Shown here one piece after another: positions 1 to 7,177 of a DNA stretch of 18,647 nt (positions are counted from its first letter, which is position 1; each line of letters begins with the position of its first letter). The notes under the pieces are model-generated. The model saw only the letters and a list, made by a program, of their open reading frames with translations, was not told the origin of the DNA and did not search any database. The stretch covers positions 1-18,647 of the forward strand of contig DDYM01000049.1 of NCBI GenBank assembly GCA_002347985.1, read 5' to 3'. The DNA comes from Bacteroidetes bacterium UBA2234. GTDB taxonomy: Bacteria; Bacteroidota; Bacteroidia; NS11-12g; UBA955. Made by a program: the position numbers and the translations under genes.

Positions 1-1740
1 TCCGACAGTGTGGAGTTGATTTCTGAGAATCGCATTGTATTGCACCTCAATCTTTACGAAGGAAATCAATATCGATTTGGCAATATCCATTGGAAAGGAA
101 ATCTTAAATATCGTACAGGTTTGTTGGATACGATGCTTTCCATCAAGAAAGGAGATTTGTTCAATCAAACACTACTCAATGAGAAATTATCGGCCAACTT
201 GAACGGGTACGATATATCTAGTTTGTATATGGACGATGGTTATTTGTCGTTCCAGATTCAACCGATGGAAGTGGGTGTAAAAGGCGACAGTATTGACATA
301 GACATTATGATCAGTGAGGGACAGAGGGCCACCATTGGCAAAGTGTACTGGAAAGGAAATACGAAGACGTCAGACCGAGTGATTCAACGTGAAGTAAGAA
401 CCAAACCAGGTGATGTTTTTTCCCGAAGTGATATTCAAAGAACGATGCGTGATTTGGGTGCTTTGGGCCTATTTGATCCGGCGCAAATGAATGTCAATCC
501 CAAAACCAACCCTTCGGATGGAACAGTAGATATCGAGTACATTCTGGCGGAAAAACCATCCGACCAGATTGAGTTAAGCGGTGGTTATGGTGGAAATGGA
601 TACAGCAGAACGCCTACATTGATTGGTACAGCGGGTATAATGTTGAACAATTTTAGTCGACGTAAATTGATGAGTCCTGAAACATGGAGTCCAGTTCCAA
701 CAGGGGATGGACAAAAATTGAGTTTACGTGCGCAGAGCAATGGTGCCAATTATCAGGGATATACGTTCTCTTTTTCTGAGCCTTGGTTTGGCGGTAAGAA
801 GCCGAACAATTTGAGTGTGATGATGAATCATACGGTGAACAGTTTTGATTATCGTTTGAAAACGGATCCATTGCATCAATCGCTAACATCTACTACGTAT
901 TTGGTGAACTTTGGAAAACGGTTGAAATGGCCAGATGATTTCTTCAATATTTCTTTGTCCATGAGTTTTCAAAAGTATAGCATGAAGAACATGGATGGGG
1001 GTTTTTATGGTTTTCCGAAAGGGTTCAATGGCATCTCTTACAACCCTTCCACTACGTTTGAAATTACACGTAATTCATTGAGCGACTTCACTTATCCCAT
1101 GTCGGGTAGTAAATTTATGTTCTCTACCCAGGCAACTCCTCCATTGTCGTTGATGAATGGCAAGGATTACAGTAAAATGAGCTTGAATGAGCGTTACAAA
1201 TGGGCAGAGTTCTACAAATGCAAGTTGGATGTGGAATGGTATACTCCGGTCTACAAAAAGCTGGTCGTTATGGCCAAGGCGAGAATGGGATTTTTGGGTG
1301 CATACAACCCCAAATTGGGATTGACATTCTTTGAGCGATTCCAAGTGGGTGGTGCAGGCGTTTTCGGTTATAACATCGCGGCAACGGAAATCATTTCACA
1401 GCGTGGTTACGATAACTACACAATTTCACAAACGGCGATGGGAGCCCAAGCCGGTGCGCCAATTTTCAATAAATTTACGGTTGAGCTACGACAAGCAATT
1501 ACGAACAGTCAAACGGCCACCGTATATGTTTTGGCCTTTGCCGAAGCGGGTGACGCTTGGTCGAATATGCATAAATACAACCCATTCCAACTCAAGCGTG
1601 CAGCGGGTGTTGGAGTTAGATTGTTTATGCCGATGTTTGGCTTGATTGGCTTAGATTGGGCGTATGGATTTGATTATAAGCAAGTTCCAGCAAGTGGAAA
1701 AGCCACCCAGGTCCACTTCTTTATCGGCCAGCAATTCTAA
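1..1740 (+). CDS. bamA: Outer membrane protein assembly factor BamA, 3' part (5' end outside window)
   Basis: The frame is open from base 1 with no start needed inside the window; the GTG at 10 is internal, so this is the C-terminal 579 residues of a protein that is normally 800-900 residues long. BamA folds and inserts beta-barrel proteins into the outer membrane. Two complete POTRA repeats are visible, at about residues 20-107 and 108-185 of the fragment (each with an 'I..(V/I).WKGN' strand start). The transmembrane barrel follows, from about 186 to the end. The barrel contains the Bacteroidota form of the conserved lid-lock region (GYNIAATEIISQRGYDNY, near 1366-1420) and the late signature 'AGVGVRLFMPMFGLIGLDW'. 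The last residue is Phe, as expected for a Bam-inserted barrel. It is convergent with the downstream aldehyde dehydrogenase gene; the OmpH/Skp chaperone genes that often follow bamA in this phylum are absent here. Confidence 0.93.
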   Translation, partial: SDSVELISENRIVLHLNLYEGNQYRFGNIHWKGNLKYRTGLLDTMLSIKKGDLFNQTLLNEKLSANLNGYDISSLYMDDGYLSFQIQPMEVGVKGDSIDIDIMISEGQRATIGKVYWKGNTKTSDRVIQREVRTKPGDVFSRSDIQRTMRDLGALGLFDPAQMNVNPKTNPSDGTVDIEYILAEKPSDQIELSGGYGGNGYSRTPTLIGTAGIMLNNFSRRKLMSPETWSPVPTGDGQKLSLRAQSNGANYQGYTFSFSEPWFGGKKPNNLSVMMNHTVNSFDYRLKTDPLHQSLTSTTYLVNFGKRLKWPDDFFNISLSMSFQKYSMKNMDGGFYGFPKGFNGISYNPSTTFEITRNSLSDFTYPMSGSKFMFSTQATPPLSLMNGKDYSKMSLNERYKWAEFYKCKLDVEWYTPVYKKLVVMAKARMGFLGAYNPKLGLTFFERFQVGGAGVFGYNIAATEIISQRGYDNYTISQTAMGAQAGAPIFNKFTVELRQAITNSQTATVYVLAFAEAGDAWSNMHKYNPFQLKRAAGVGVRLFMPMFGLIGLDWAYGFDYKQVPASGKATQVHFFIGQQF

Positions 1741-1757
1741 AACCTTACGTTCAAAGA

Positions 1758-1778
1758 GATTGTTGTGACACAACAGTC
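1758..1778. terminator. Candidate bidirectional terminator hairpin between convergent genes
   Basis: Ten-pair stem (7 perfect pairs TGTTGTG/CACAACA around one central A at 1761-1775, then one G-U wobble and two further pairs) in the 55-base gap between the stop codons of bamA and the aldehyde dehydrogenase gene. No clear U-run follows on either strand, so the terminator role is inferred from position and symmetry. Confidence 0.45.
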
Positions 1779-1795
1779 GTCTTCATCGATTTGAA

Positions 1796-3331
1796 TTATA
1801 AATCGAACTTAATACCTTGTGCCAGGGGTAGGGATTTTCCGTAGTTGATGGTATTGGTTTGACGGCGCATATAGGCTTTCCAAGCATCGGATCCGCTTTC
1901 GCGACCGCCGCCGGTTTCCTTTTCACCTCCAAATGCTCCACCAATTTCTGCACCCGAGGTACCGATGTTTACGTTGGCAATACCGCAATCTGAGCCCCAT
2001 GCACTTAGGAACTGCTCGGCTTCTTGTAAATTATTGGTAAATATCGCACTCGAAAGTCCTTGTCTAACCCCGTTTTGCAATGCAATTGCCTCATCTAAGG
2101 TATCGTATTGCATCAAGTAAAGTATGGGAGCAAAGGTTTCGTGCTGAACGATTTCGAAGTGATTTTGTGCTTCGCAAAGAGTAGGTTTCACGTAGCATCC
2201 ACTGCTGTATTGCTCGCCGGAGAGGACTTCTGCACCATAAAGCACTTTTCCGCCTTCTGATTTTAGCTTTTCGATGGACTGTAGATATGCATCCACAGCG
2301 TCTTTGTCGATGAGGGGCCCCACATGATTGTTTTCGTCGAGCGGATTGCCAATTCTCAACTGACCGTATGCGCGAATCAGTTTTTCTTTTACATCTTGGT
2401 AGATGCTGCTATGGATAATAAGTCGTCGTGTGGTTGTGCAACGCTGTCCTGCTGTCCCAACAGCACCAAATACGATGGCAACCATGGCCATTTCCAAATT
2501 GGCTTCGGGTGTAAGGATGATGGCATTGTTTCCACCGAGCTCTAGGATGGATTTTCCGAGGCGTTTGCCAACGACTTCGGCTACGCGTTTTCCCATTCGG
2601 GTGCTTCCTGTGGCGCTGATGAGGGGGATGCGTTCGTCGTGACTCATCGCTTCACCAATTTCTTGATCACCTTGCACGAGGCAGAAAATTCCTTCGGGGA
2701 GGTTGTTGGCTTTGAGAACAGATTGAAGAATATTTTGCACTGCTGCACCGCTGGCGGGTGTTTTTTCTGAGGGTTTCCAAATGCAAACGTTACCACAGAT
2801 GGCGGCTAGCATGGCGTTCCAAGACCAAACGGCAACGGGGAAATTGAATGCACTCACGATGCCCACAATTCCAAGGGGATGCCATTGTTCGTACATTCTG
2901 TGATTGGGTCTTTCGGAGTGCATGGTAAGTCCGTGAAGTTGACGGCTGAGTCCAACGGCGAAATCGCAGATATCAATCATTTCTTGGACTTCACCGAGGC
3001 CTTCTTGGAGGCTTTTTCCCATTTCATAGCTCACAAGGGCACCGAGATTTGCTTTATTTGCACGGAGGGCGTCGCCGATTTGGCGTACGATTTCCCCGCG
3101 CTTCGGCGCGGGGAAATGACGCCAAACGGCGAATGCCGCTTGAGCGGTTTCCACCACCGAATTGTATGTCTTTATATCTGAAAATTCAACCGTAGTGATC
3201 GGCTTTGCATCTACAGGAGAGAAAATATCCCGAGTACGAGCCTGGTTGACATGGATTGAATTTAAACCAGTACTTGCGGGCGACAGTTTGCTGCCAATGC
3301 CTAAATCAGAGAGTATTTGTTGGATATTCAT
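1796..3331 (-). CDS. ALDH7-family aldehyde dehydrogenase (probable alpha-aminoadipic semialdehyde dehydrogenase)
   Basis: A 511-residue NAD(P)+-dependent aldehyde dehydrogenase of the antiquitin (ALDH7A1/AmaB) family, which oxidises alpha-aminoadipic semialdehyde (piperideine-6-carboxylate) to alpha-aminoadipate in lysine catabolism. The whole chain is intact. Catalytic residues are Asn163 (AFNFP), Lys186 (WKPSE), Glu264 (LELGGNN), Cys298 (GQRCTTTRR) and Glu399 (HETFAP). The C-terminal SGAEIGGAFGGEKETGGGRE loop and the 'SDAWKAYMRR' segment are hallmarks of ALDH7. Glu117 and Arg297 fall where human ALDH7A1 has the Glu121/Arg301 pair that binds the amino-acid end of the substrate, supporting this substrate by inference. 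The ATG at 3331 gives the usual family N-terminus and sits 13 bases after a TACCTTTG box. The gene lies 28 bases downstream of the transporter gene and may be co-transcribed with it. A very strong hairpin lies inside the coding sequence at 3090-3117. Confidence 0.92.
   Translation of the reverse strand: MNIQQILSDLGIGSKLSPASTGLNSIHVNQARTRDIFSPVDAKPITTVEFSDIKTYNSVVETAQAAFAVWRHFPAPKRGEIVRQIGDALRANKANLGALVSYEMGKSLQEGLGEVQEMIDICDFAVGLSRQLHGLTMHSERPNHRMYEQWHPLGIVGIVSAFNFPVAVWSWNAMLAAICGNVCIWKPSEKTPASGAAVQNILQSVLKANNLPEGIFCLVQGDQEIGEAMSHDERIPLISATGSTRMGKRVAEVVGKRLGKSILELGGNNAIILTPEANLEMAMVAIVFGAVGTAGQRCTTTRRLIIHSSIYQDVKEKLIRAYGQLRIGNPLDENNHVGPLIDKDAVDAYLQSIEKLKSEGGKVLYGAEVLSGEQYSSGCYVKPTLCEAQNHFEIVQHETFAPILYLMQYDTLDEAIALQNGVRQGLSSAIFTNNLQEAEQFLSAWGSDCGIANVNIGTSGAEIGGAFGGEKETGGGRESGSDAWKAYMRRQTNTINYGKSLPLAQGIKFDL
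3090..3117. other. Perfect 12-bp-stem hairpin with TTCG tetraloop inside the ALDH gene
   Basis: Arms 3090-3101 and 3106-3117 are exact reverse complements, closing a 4-base loop at 3102-3105. On the + strand the loop is the C(TTCG)G type; on the coding (-) strand it is CGAA closed by C-G. It encodes residues 73-80 (F-P-A-P-K-R-G-E), a segment conserved in ALDH7 proteins, so it is not an insertion in the protein. The core is nearly all G and C, in contrast to the surrounding gene. Function unknown. Confidence 0.85.
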
Positions 3332-3344
3332 GAATTTAATAATA

Positions 3345-3352
3345 CAAAGGTA
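3345..3352 (-). promoter_or_regulatory. Candidate -7 promoter box (TACCTTTG) for the ALDH gene
   Basis: Exact match on the minus strand to the Bacteroidota TAnnTTTG -7 element, 13 bases before the ATG at 3331. No convincing TTTG -33 box is seen about 20 bases upstream, so part of the expression may come from read-through of the transporter gene. Confidence 0.5.
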
Positions 3353-3380
3353 GGGGCGATTAACTTTCTTTTTTCATCAC
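3345..3380. repeat. Imperfect direct repeat, copy A (3' end of transporter gene)
   Basis: Shares three exact blocks, in the same order and orientation, with 4321-4365: CAAAGGTAGG (3345-3354), TAACTTTCTTTT (3361-3372) and CATCAC (3375-3380). The spacer between the first two blocks differs (6 against 14 bases). This copy overlaps the last codons of the transporter gene and the -7 box of the ALDH gene. Confidence 0.45.
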
Positions 3381-4316
3381 CAAATAAACCCCAACGAGCG
3401 ACAATAACAATCCTACAATCATATTCCAATGAATCGGTTCTTGGTCAAATAATCCCCAAGCCACTGCTACAATTGGAATCACAAAAGTATTGGTTGAAGC
3501 CACAACCGCTGTGGTATGTTCGATGAGATAGTTAAACATCATCATGGACAATGCGGATCCAATTACACCCAATATGCAAATACAAAGCAAAGCAAATTGA
3601 TTGTCGGGCAGAAAGTTGCCGGGCGTAATCGCAGTATGCATTTGGTAACTTTCCACGGCGCCGGTTTTCCAAAGTACAAAAGCATATAGAATCCCCATGA
3701 AGAAGAAGGGAAAAGCGGTTTTTGCCATCGGTGGAATATTGGCAAGTCGAATTTTGATCAAATTGATATTGTATCCATAAAGGACGGCAGCGCTGAGGGC
3801 CATCAAAGCACCTGATAAATTAATTTCCATTCCGGCTTGACCTAAAATGGAAGGGCCCAACAAGAAAACGGCCCCGAGTAAACCAACCAAAACGCCCAAG
3901 AATCCATTTTTTGAAAGGGGACTTTTAAATAAAATTGCACCTACAACCAGGGTAAACATGGGTGTGAATGCATTCAAAATGCCACTAAGTCCGCTTGGAA
4001 TCAACTTGCCTGCTGTGCTGAATAGAAAGGCTGGAATTGCATTGCCCAACAAACCCGTCATGAATAAATAGTAGTAATCCTTGGGTTTCAACAACTTCAC
4101 TTTTTTGCCTGTGACTTCATCCAAAATCATCGATTTGGAGCCCCAGGTGTATCGGTAAACCCAAGGGGTAAGGAAAATGCCTGCGAGGAAAAGTCTGAGT
4201 CCGGCCACTTGAATTGGAGAGAAAACGGCCAAACCGCGTTTAATCAACATAAAAGAACTACCCCAAATGCATCCCAACAAAATAATCAAGAACAGGGGCA
4301 GCCATTTAAACTTCAT
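3360..4316 (-). CDS. DMT-superfamily EamA transporter (inner-membrane permease)
   Basis: A 318-residue, very hydrophobic protein of the drug/metabolite transporter superfamily, built of two EamA repeats with about ten transmembrane helices in total (first repeat roughly 5-155, second roughly 165-313). Diagnostic segments are LGCIWGSSFMLIKRGL at the N-terminus, the 'PSGLSGILNAFTPMFTLVVG' helix pair at about 108-126, and 'FVIPIVAVAWGLF' late in repeat two. A cytoplasmic-type charged loop (about 57-80) is longer than usual. Members export amino acids, nucleosides or other metabolites; the substrate cannot be read from sequence. It is followed 28 bases later by the ALDH7 gene on the same strand, which suggests but does not prove an amino-acid-related cargo. 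The ATG at 4316 lies only 4 bases after a TACCTTTG box, predicting a leaderless mRNA. It is divergent from the M1 peptidase gene. Confidence 0.88.
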   Translation of the reverse strand: MKFKWLPLFLIILLGCIWGSSFMLIKRGLAVFSPIQVAGLRLFLAGIFLTPWVYRYTWGSKSMILDEVTGKKVKLLKPKDYYYLFMTGLLGNAIPAFLFSTAGKLIPSGLSGILNAFTPMFTLVVGAILFKSPLSKNGFLGVLVGLLGAVFLLGPSILGQAGMEINLSGALMALSAAVLYGYNINLIKIRLANIPPMAKTAFPFFFMGILYAFVLWKTGAVESYQMHTAITPGNFLPDNQFALLCICILGVIGSALSMMMFNYLIEHTTAVVASTNTFVIPIVAVAWGLFDQEPIHWNMIVGLLLSLVGVYLVMKKES

Positions 4317-4320
4317 AAAA

Positions 4321-4328
4321 CAAAGGTA
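4321..4328 (-). promoter_or_regulatory. Candidate -7 promoter box (TACCTTTG) for the EamA transporter
   Basis: Exact TAnnTTTG match on the minus strand, 4 bases before the ATG at 4316. Transcription starting 5-8 bases past the box would begin at or inside the start codon. No clear -33 TTTG partner is seen. Confidence 0.5.
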
Positions 4329-4365
4329 GGCGAGATAAACTGTGTAACTTTCTTTTGTGCATCAC
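4321..4365. repeat. Imperfect direct repeat, copy B (between divergent promoters)
   Basis: Partner of copy A at 3345-3380: identical blocks at 4321-4330 (10 bases), 4345-4356 (12 bases) and 4360-4365 (6 bases). This copy is non-coding and overlaps the transporter promoter. Together the copies bracket the whole transporter gene. Confidence 0.45.
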
Positions 4366-4394
4366 TTGTGTATTTTCCATTTTGTTCGATTCCA

Positions 4395-4426
4395 TTTGGA
4401 AAGCCATTGTGGATGGTGGAACTTTG
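4395..4426 (+). promoter_or_regulatory. Candidate Bacteroidota promoter for the peptidase-mbnP-mbnH unit
   Basis: A TTTG -33 box (4395-4398) and a GAACTTTG -7 box (4419-4426, one mismatch to TAnnTTTG) are separated by 20 bases, the usual spacing. The -7 box ends 4 bases before the ATG at 4431, again predicting a leaderless transcript. Confidence 0.55.
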
Positions 4427-4430
4427 TAAT

Positions 4431-6359
4431 ATGCGTGGAATTTTCATTGGTTTTCTTTTCACAGTTTGCTCATTCCCTGTCTTTGGTCAGTCATTGCCCG
4501 AAGAATGGATTTGTAAAGAGCACGGGAGAATTGAGCATCAATTGCAACGCAGAAATAATTCAGGGGTAAAGCACGGCTATTTGATTGATTATAATCGATG
4601 CAAATGGTGGGTAAATCCCAGGCGCAATGCCTATTTGAAGGGCGATGTGATGGCGCATTTTACGATCGTCAATAATACAGATTCGGTGGGTTTCGATATC
4701 ACAGCAAACTTGACAGTTGACGATGTATATGGAAAAAATGGGTCGTTGAAATACCGCAGGGCAGGGAATTATCTCTATGCTTACAAGCCGGGTGGTTGGA
4801 AAGCGGGCGAAAGGGATTCGGTGGGAATTCGATACCAAGGCAATCCAACAAATGGGGGTGGGTTTGGTTATTTCACGATCGACAATCACATGAAGGGTCC
4901 TATCGTGCATACATTGAGCGAACCATACGGTGCCCAATATTGGTGGCCTTGTAAGCAAAGTTTGCATGATAAAATCGATAGTTTGGACGTTTGGGTTTAT
5001 ACCGATACTGGACTGTTGGCAGCATCGAATGGGGTTGTAATTCGAGATGAAGTAATCAATGACACCACGCATTTGATGGTTTGGAAACATCGCTACCCCA
5101 TCGCAACGTATTTGGTGGCTTTTGCAGTAACAAATTATGCGCAGTATACCCAATATGCTCCATTGGTGGGCAGGGCGAAACCTTTGCCGGTCCTCAATTA
5201 TGTATTTCCTCAGTTTTTGAATACCGCGCAACAGGAAACCAAGCAAGTTTTGCCTATCATTCGTTTATTTGATAGTTTGTTCGTTCGATACCCTTTTGTA
5301 GAAGAGAAGTATGGCCATGCCCAATTTACTTGGGGTGGAGGCATGGAGCACCAGACGATGAGTTTCATGGTGAATTTCTCTTTCGATTTGATGGCGCATG
5401 AATTGGCACATCAATGGTTTGGCGATAAAGTCACCTGTGCATCTTGGCAGGATTTGTGGCTGAATGAAGGGTTTGCTACCTATTTAACAGCGATTACATT
5501 TGAGTATCTTCGACCCAAAGAGGACTGGTTGCAACGCTTGCGCGGAATGCGAGGTGATGTTACAGGGAAAGATGACGGTTGTGTTTTTCCGCGAGATACC
5601 CTCAACGTAGGAAGTCTTTTTAATGGCAGGCTAACCTACAACAAGGGCGCCTGGGTATTGCATATGCTGAGAGATAAAATTGGCGATTCGGCATTTTTTA
5701 AGGGTTGCAGAATTTATTTAACGGGTACAGGAAGAAGTTATGGTTTTGGAACCACCACGGCATTACAGCAATGCATGGAACAAGCCAGCGGTCGTAATTT
5801 GGACACGTTTTTTCAGCAGTGGTATTTTGGAGAGGGCTTTCCCTATTTAAAAATCAATTGGAAGCAAAAAGGAGATCTTTTAACTGTCCAATGCGACCAA
5901 ACCCCATCGCACAGCAGTGTACCTTTTTGGCATATCAAAGTGCCTGTATTGGTTCGTGGTGAGGGCAGAGATTCTTTGATCGTTTGGGAGCCGAAAACCT
6001 TGAGCGAATCCATAAAAGTACGAATGCCTTTTCAGGTGGATACCATGATTTTTGATCCAAATGTGAGAGTTTTGGCCAAAGCGAGTGTGGGTGGGATGAA
6101 TTTGAATAAAGTGCAACAGAAGTCGTTTGTGATTTTCCCAAACCCTGTTGAGAGCACATTTCAGATTTTCGCCAGAAATCCATCTGTGATTGACTTTGAG
6201 TTGTATAACGCATTGGGGCAGAAAATGATGGTGGGTGGTACGGCAGGTAGAACAACCAGCGTTTTTACCGTGGCTTTAGACAATGTCTCCGCTGGACCCT
6301 ATGTTCTCCGACTGAATGATGGAAATTTCGTATATTCGTATAAATTGATAAAGCAATGA
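4431..6359 (+). CDS. Secreted M1-family zinc metallopeptidase with T9SS C-terminal sorting domain
   Basis: A 642-residue peptidase of the aminopeptidase-N-like M1 (gluzincin) family. Residues 1-19 form a signal peptide (MRGIFIGFLF..., cut likely after VFG). The N-terminal beta-sandwich spans about 40-240. The catalytic domain has GGMEH (303-307; the usual GxMEN, with His for Asn), zinc motif HELAH (His323, Glu324, His327), the third ligand Glu346 in LNEGFATY, and the transition-state Tyr403 in LTYNKG. Residues about 565-642 are a T9SS type A sorting domain (FVIFPNPVESTFQIF ... LYNALGQ ... GPYVLRL), so the enzyme should be exported across the outer membrane and attached or released. The frame is open back to 4209, but the start at 4431 gives the signal peptide and sits behind a promoter; the longer version would run into the divergent transporter. 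Its stop overlaps the next gene's start (ATGA), implying translational coupling. Confidence 0.92.
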   Translation: MRGIFIGFLFTVCSFPVFGQSLPEEWICKEHGRIEHQLQRRNNSGVKHGYLIDYNRCKWWVNPRRNAYLKGDVMAHFTIVNNTDSVGFDITANLTVDDVYGKNGSLKYRRAGNYLYAYKPGGWKAGERDSVGIRYQGNPTNGGGFGYFTIDNHMKGPIVHTLSEPYGAQYWWPCKQSLHDKIDSLDVWVYTDTGLLAASNGVVIRDEVINDTTHLMVWKHRYPIATYLVAFAVTNYAQYTQYAPLVGRAKPLPVLNYVFPQFLNTAQQETKQVLPIIRLFDSLFVRYPFVEEKYGHAQFTWGGGMEHQTMSFMVNFSFDLMAHELAHQWFGDKVTCASWQDLWLNEGFATYLTAITFEYLRPKEDWLQRLRGMRGDVTGKDDGCVFPRDTLNVGSLFNGRLTYNKGAWVLHMLRDKIGDSAFFKGCRIYLTGTGRSYGFGTTTALQQCMEQASGRNLDTFFQQWYFGEGFPYLKINWKQKGDLLTVQCDQTPSHSSVPFWHIKVPVLVRGEGRDSLIVWEPKTLSESIKVRMPFQVDTMIFDPNVRVLAKASVGGMNLNKVQQKSFVIFPNPVESTFQIFARNPSVIDFELYNALGQKMMVGGTAGRTTSVFTVALDNVSAGPYVLRLNDGNFVYSYKLIKQ

Positions 6360-7171
6360 TGGTAAAATTTAACAAATGGTTTTTAGTCGTTCTGGCCGTT
6401 TCAATGGTATTGGTAACGGGAATGCAGTCTTGCGGCGATGAGCCAATTAAGCCACCTCCAGCCCCTATCAAAACAGGTGTTCAATTGAATTTTGCTGCAC
6501 TATGGGAAGGTCAACCGATAACCTTTTTATCGGGGTATTTTAAAAACACGGCTACGCAACCTGAATATGTGCAATTTTTAAATTTTGGAATGATTATCTC
6601 CAAACTTTCTTTGGTGAAAGAGGATGGAACAGAGGTTTTATTGGGAGACGGATATCAATGGATAGACTTCAAGAAATCACGGACTCAATTTGATTATGAG
6701 GTTCCTGAAGGATCTTACAAAGCTGTGAAGTTTACTTTCGGTTTGGATTCGGCGATTAATCACGGGGATCCAAATCAGTGGGGTCCTGAGCATCCATTAA
6801 ACGGTAATTTAACGGGCATGCACTGGGGCTGGGCAGGTGGATACATTTTCCAAGCCATCGATGGAAATTACAAAGACAGTTTAACGGATAAATTCAACAA
6901 AGGAATGAGTTTTCATGCCGCAACAGATATCATGAAACGTGAGTTTACAATTCCTGTAGGTGCAATTGGTGGCGCTTCTGGTTTAATTGGTGTTGCAGCG
7001 GGTAAACAAACAAAAGTGACATTCAATTACCACGTCAATAAGTTGTTCCAAGGAGTTGAACTGAAAAAAGGTGCTGTATCTCATTCTGAAGGCGCCAAAG
7101 AGTCTGCTCTAATGGAACGCCTGTTGTCTAACCTCACAGATTTCAAAGCATTCGAAGTACCCACTCCCTAA
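6356..7171 (+). CDS. MbnP-like copper-binding lipoprotein
   Basis: A 271-residue lipoprotein: hydrophobic leader, lipobox ending at Cys26 (GMQSC), then Gly-Asp-Glu and a Pro-rich linker to about residue 38. The rest resembles the MbnP family, copper-binding periplasmic proteins first described beside methanobactin genes. Family features are the strand 'GVQLNFAALWEGQP', the core 'HPLNGNLTGMHWGWAGGYIF' (146-165), and a closing 'VTFNYHVNKLFQG' (221-233). Candidate metal-binding or modified residues are His146, His156, Trp157, Trp159, His187 and His226. In the studied methanotroph protein one Trp is converted to kynurenine by the partner MbnH and this is needed for copper binding; which Trp here is inference. 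ATG 6356 overlaps the peptidase stop by 4 bases; the second in-frame ATG at 6359 is also possible. The MbnH-like gene follows after 6 bases. Confidence 0.82.
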   Translation: MMVKFNKWFLVVLAVSMVLVTGMQSCGDEPIKPPPAPIKTGVQLNFAALWEGQPITFLSGYFKNTATQPEYVQFLNFGMIISKLSLVKEDGTEVLLGDGYQWIDFKKSRTQFDYEVPEGSYKAVKFTFGLDSAINHGDPNQWGPEHPLNGNLTGMHWGWAGGYIFQAIDGNYKDSLTDKFNKGMSFHAATDIMKREFTIPVGAIGGASGLIGVAAGKQTKVTFNYHVNKLFQGVELKKGAVSHSEGAKESALMERLLSNLTDFKAFEVPTP

Positions 7172-7177
7172 ACAAGA

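Noticed and set aside
4209..4430. N-terminal extension of the M1 peptidase (74 more codons)
   Set aside because: It would overlap the divergent transporter gene, bury the signal peptide and start upstream of the recognisable promoter; the start at 4431 fits all three.
4560..5246. Antisense 228-codon open frame inside the M1 peptidase gene
   Set aside because: No recognisable domain, low-complexity shadow composition, and it lies wholly opposite a well-supported gene.
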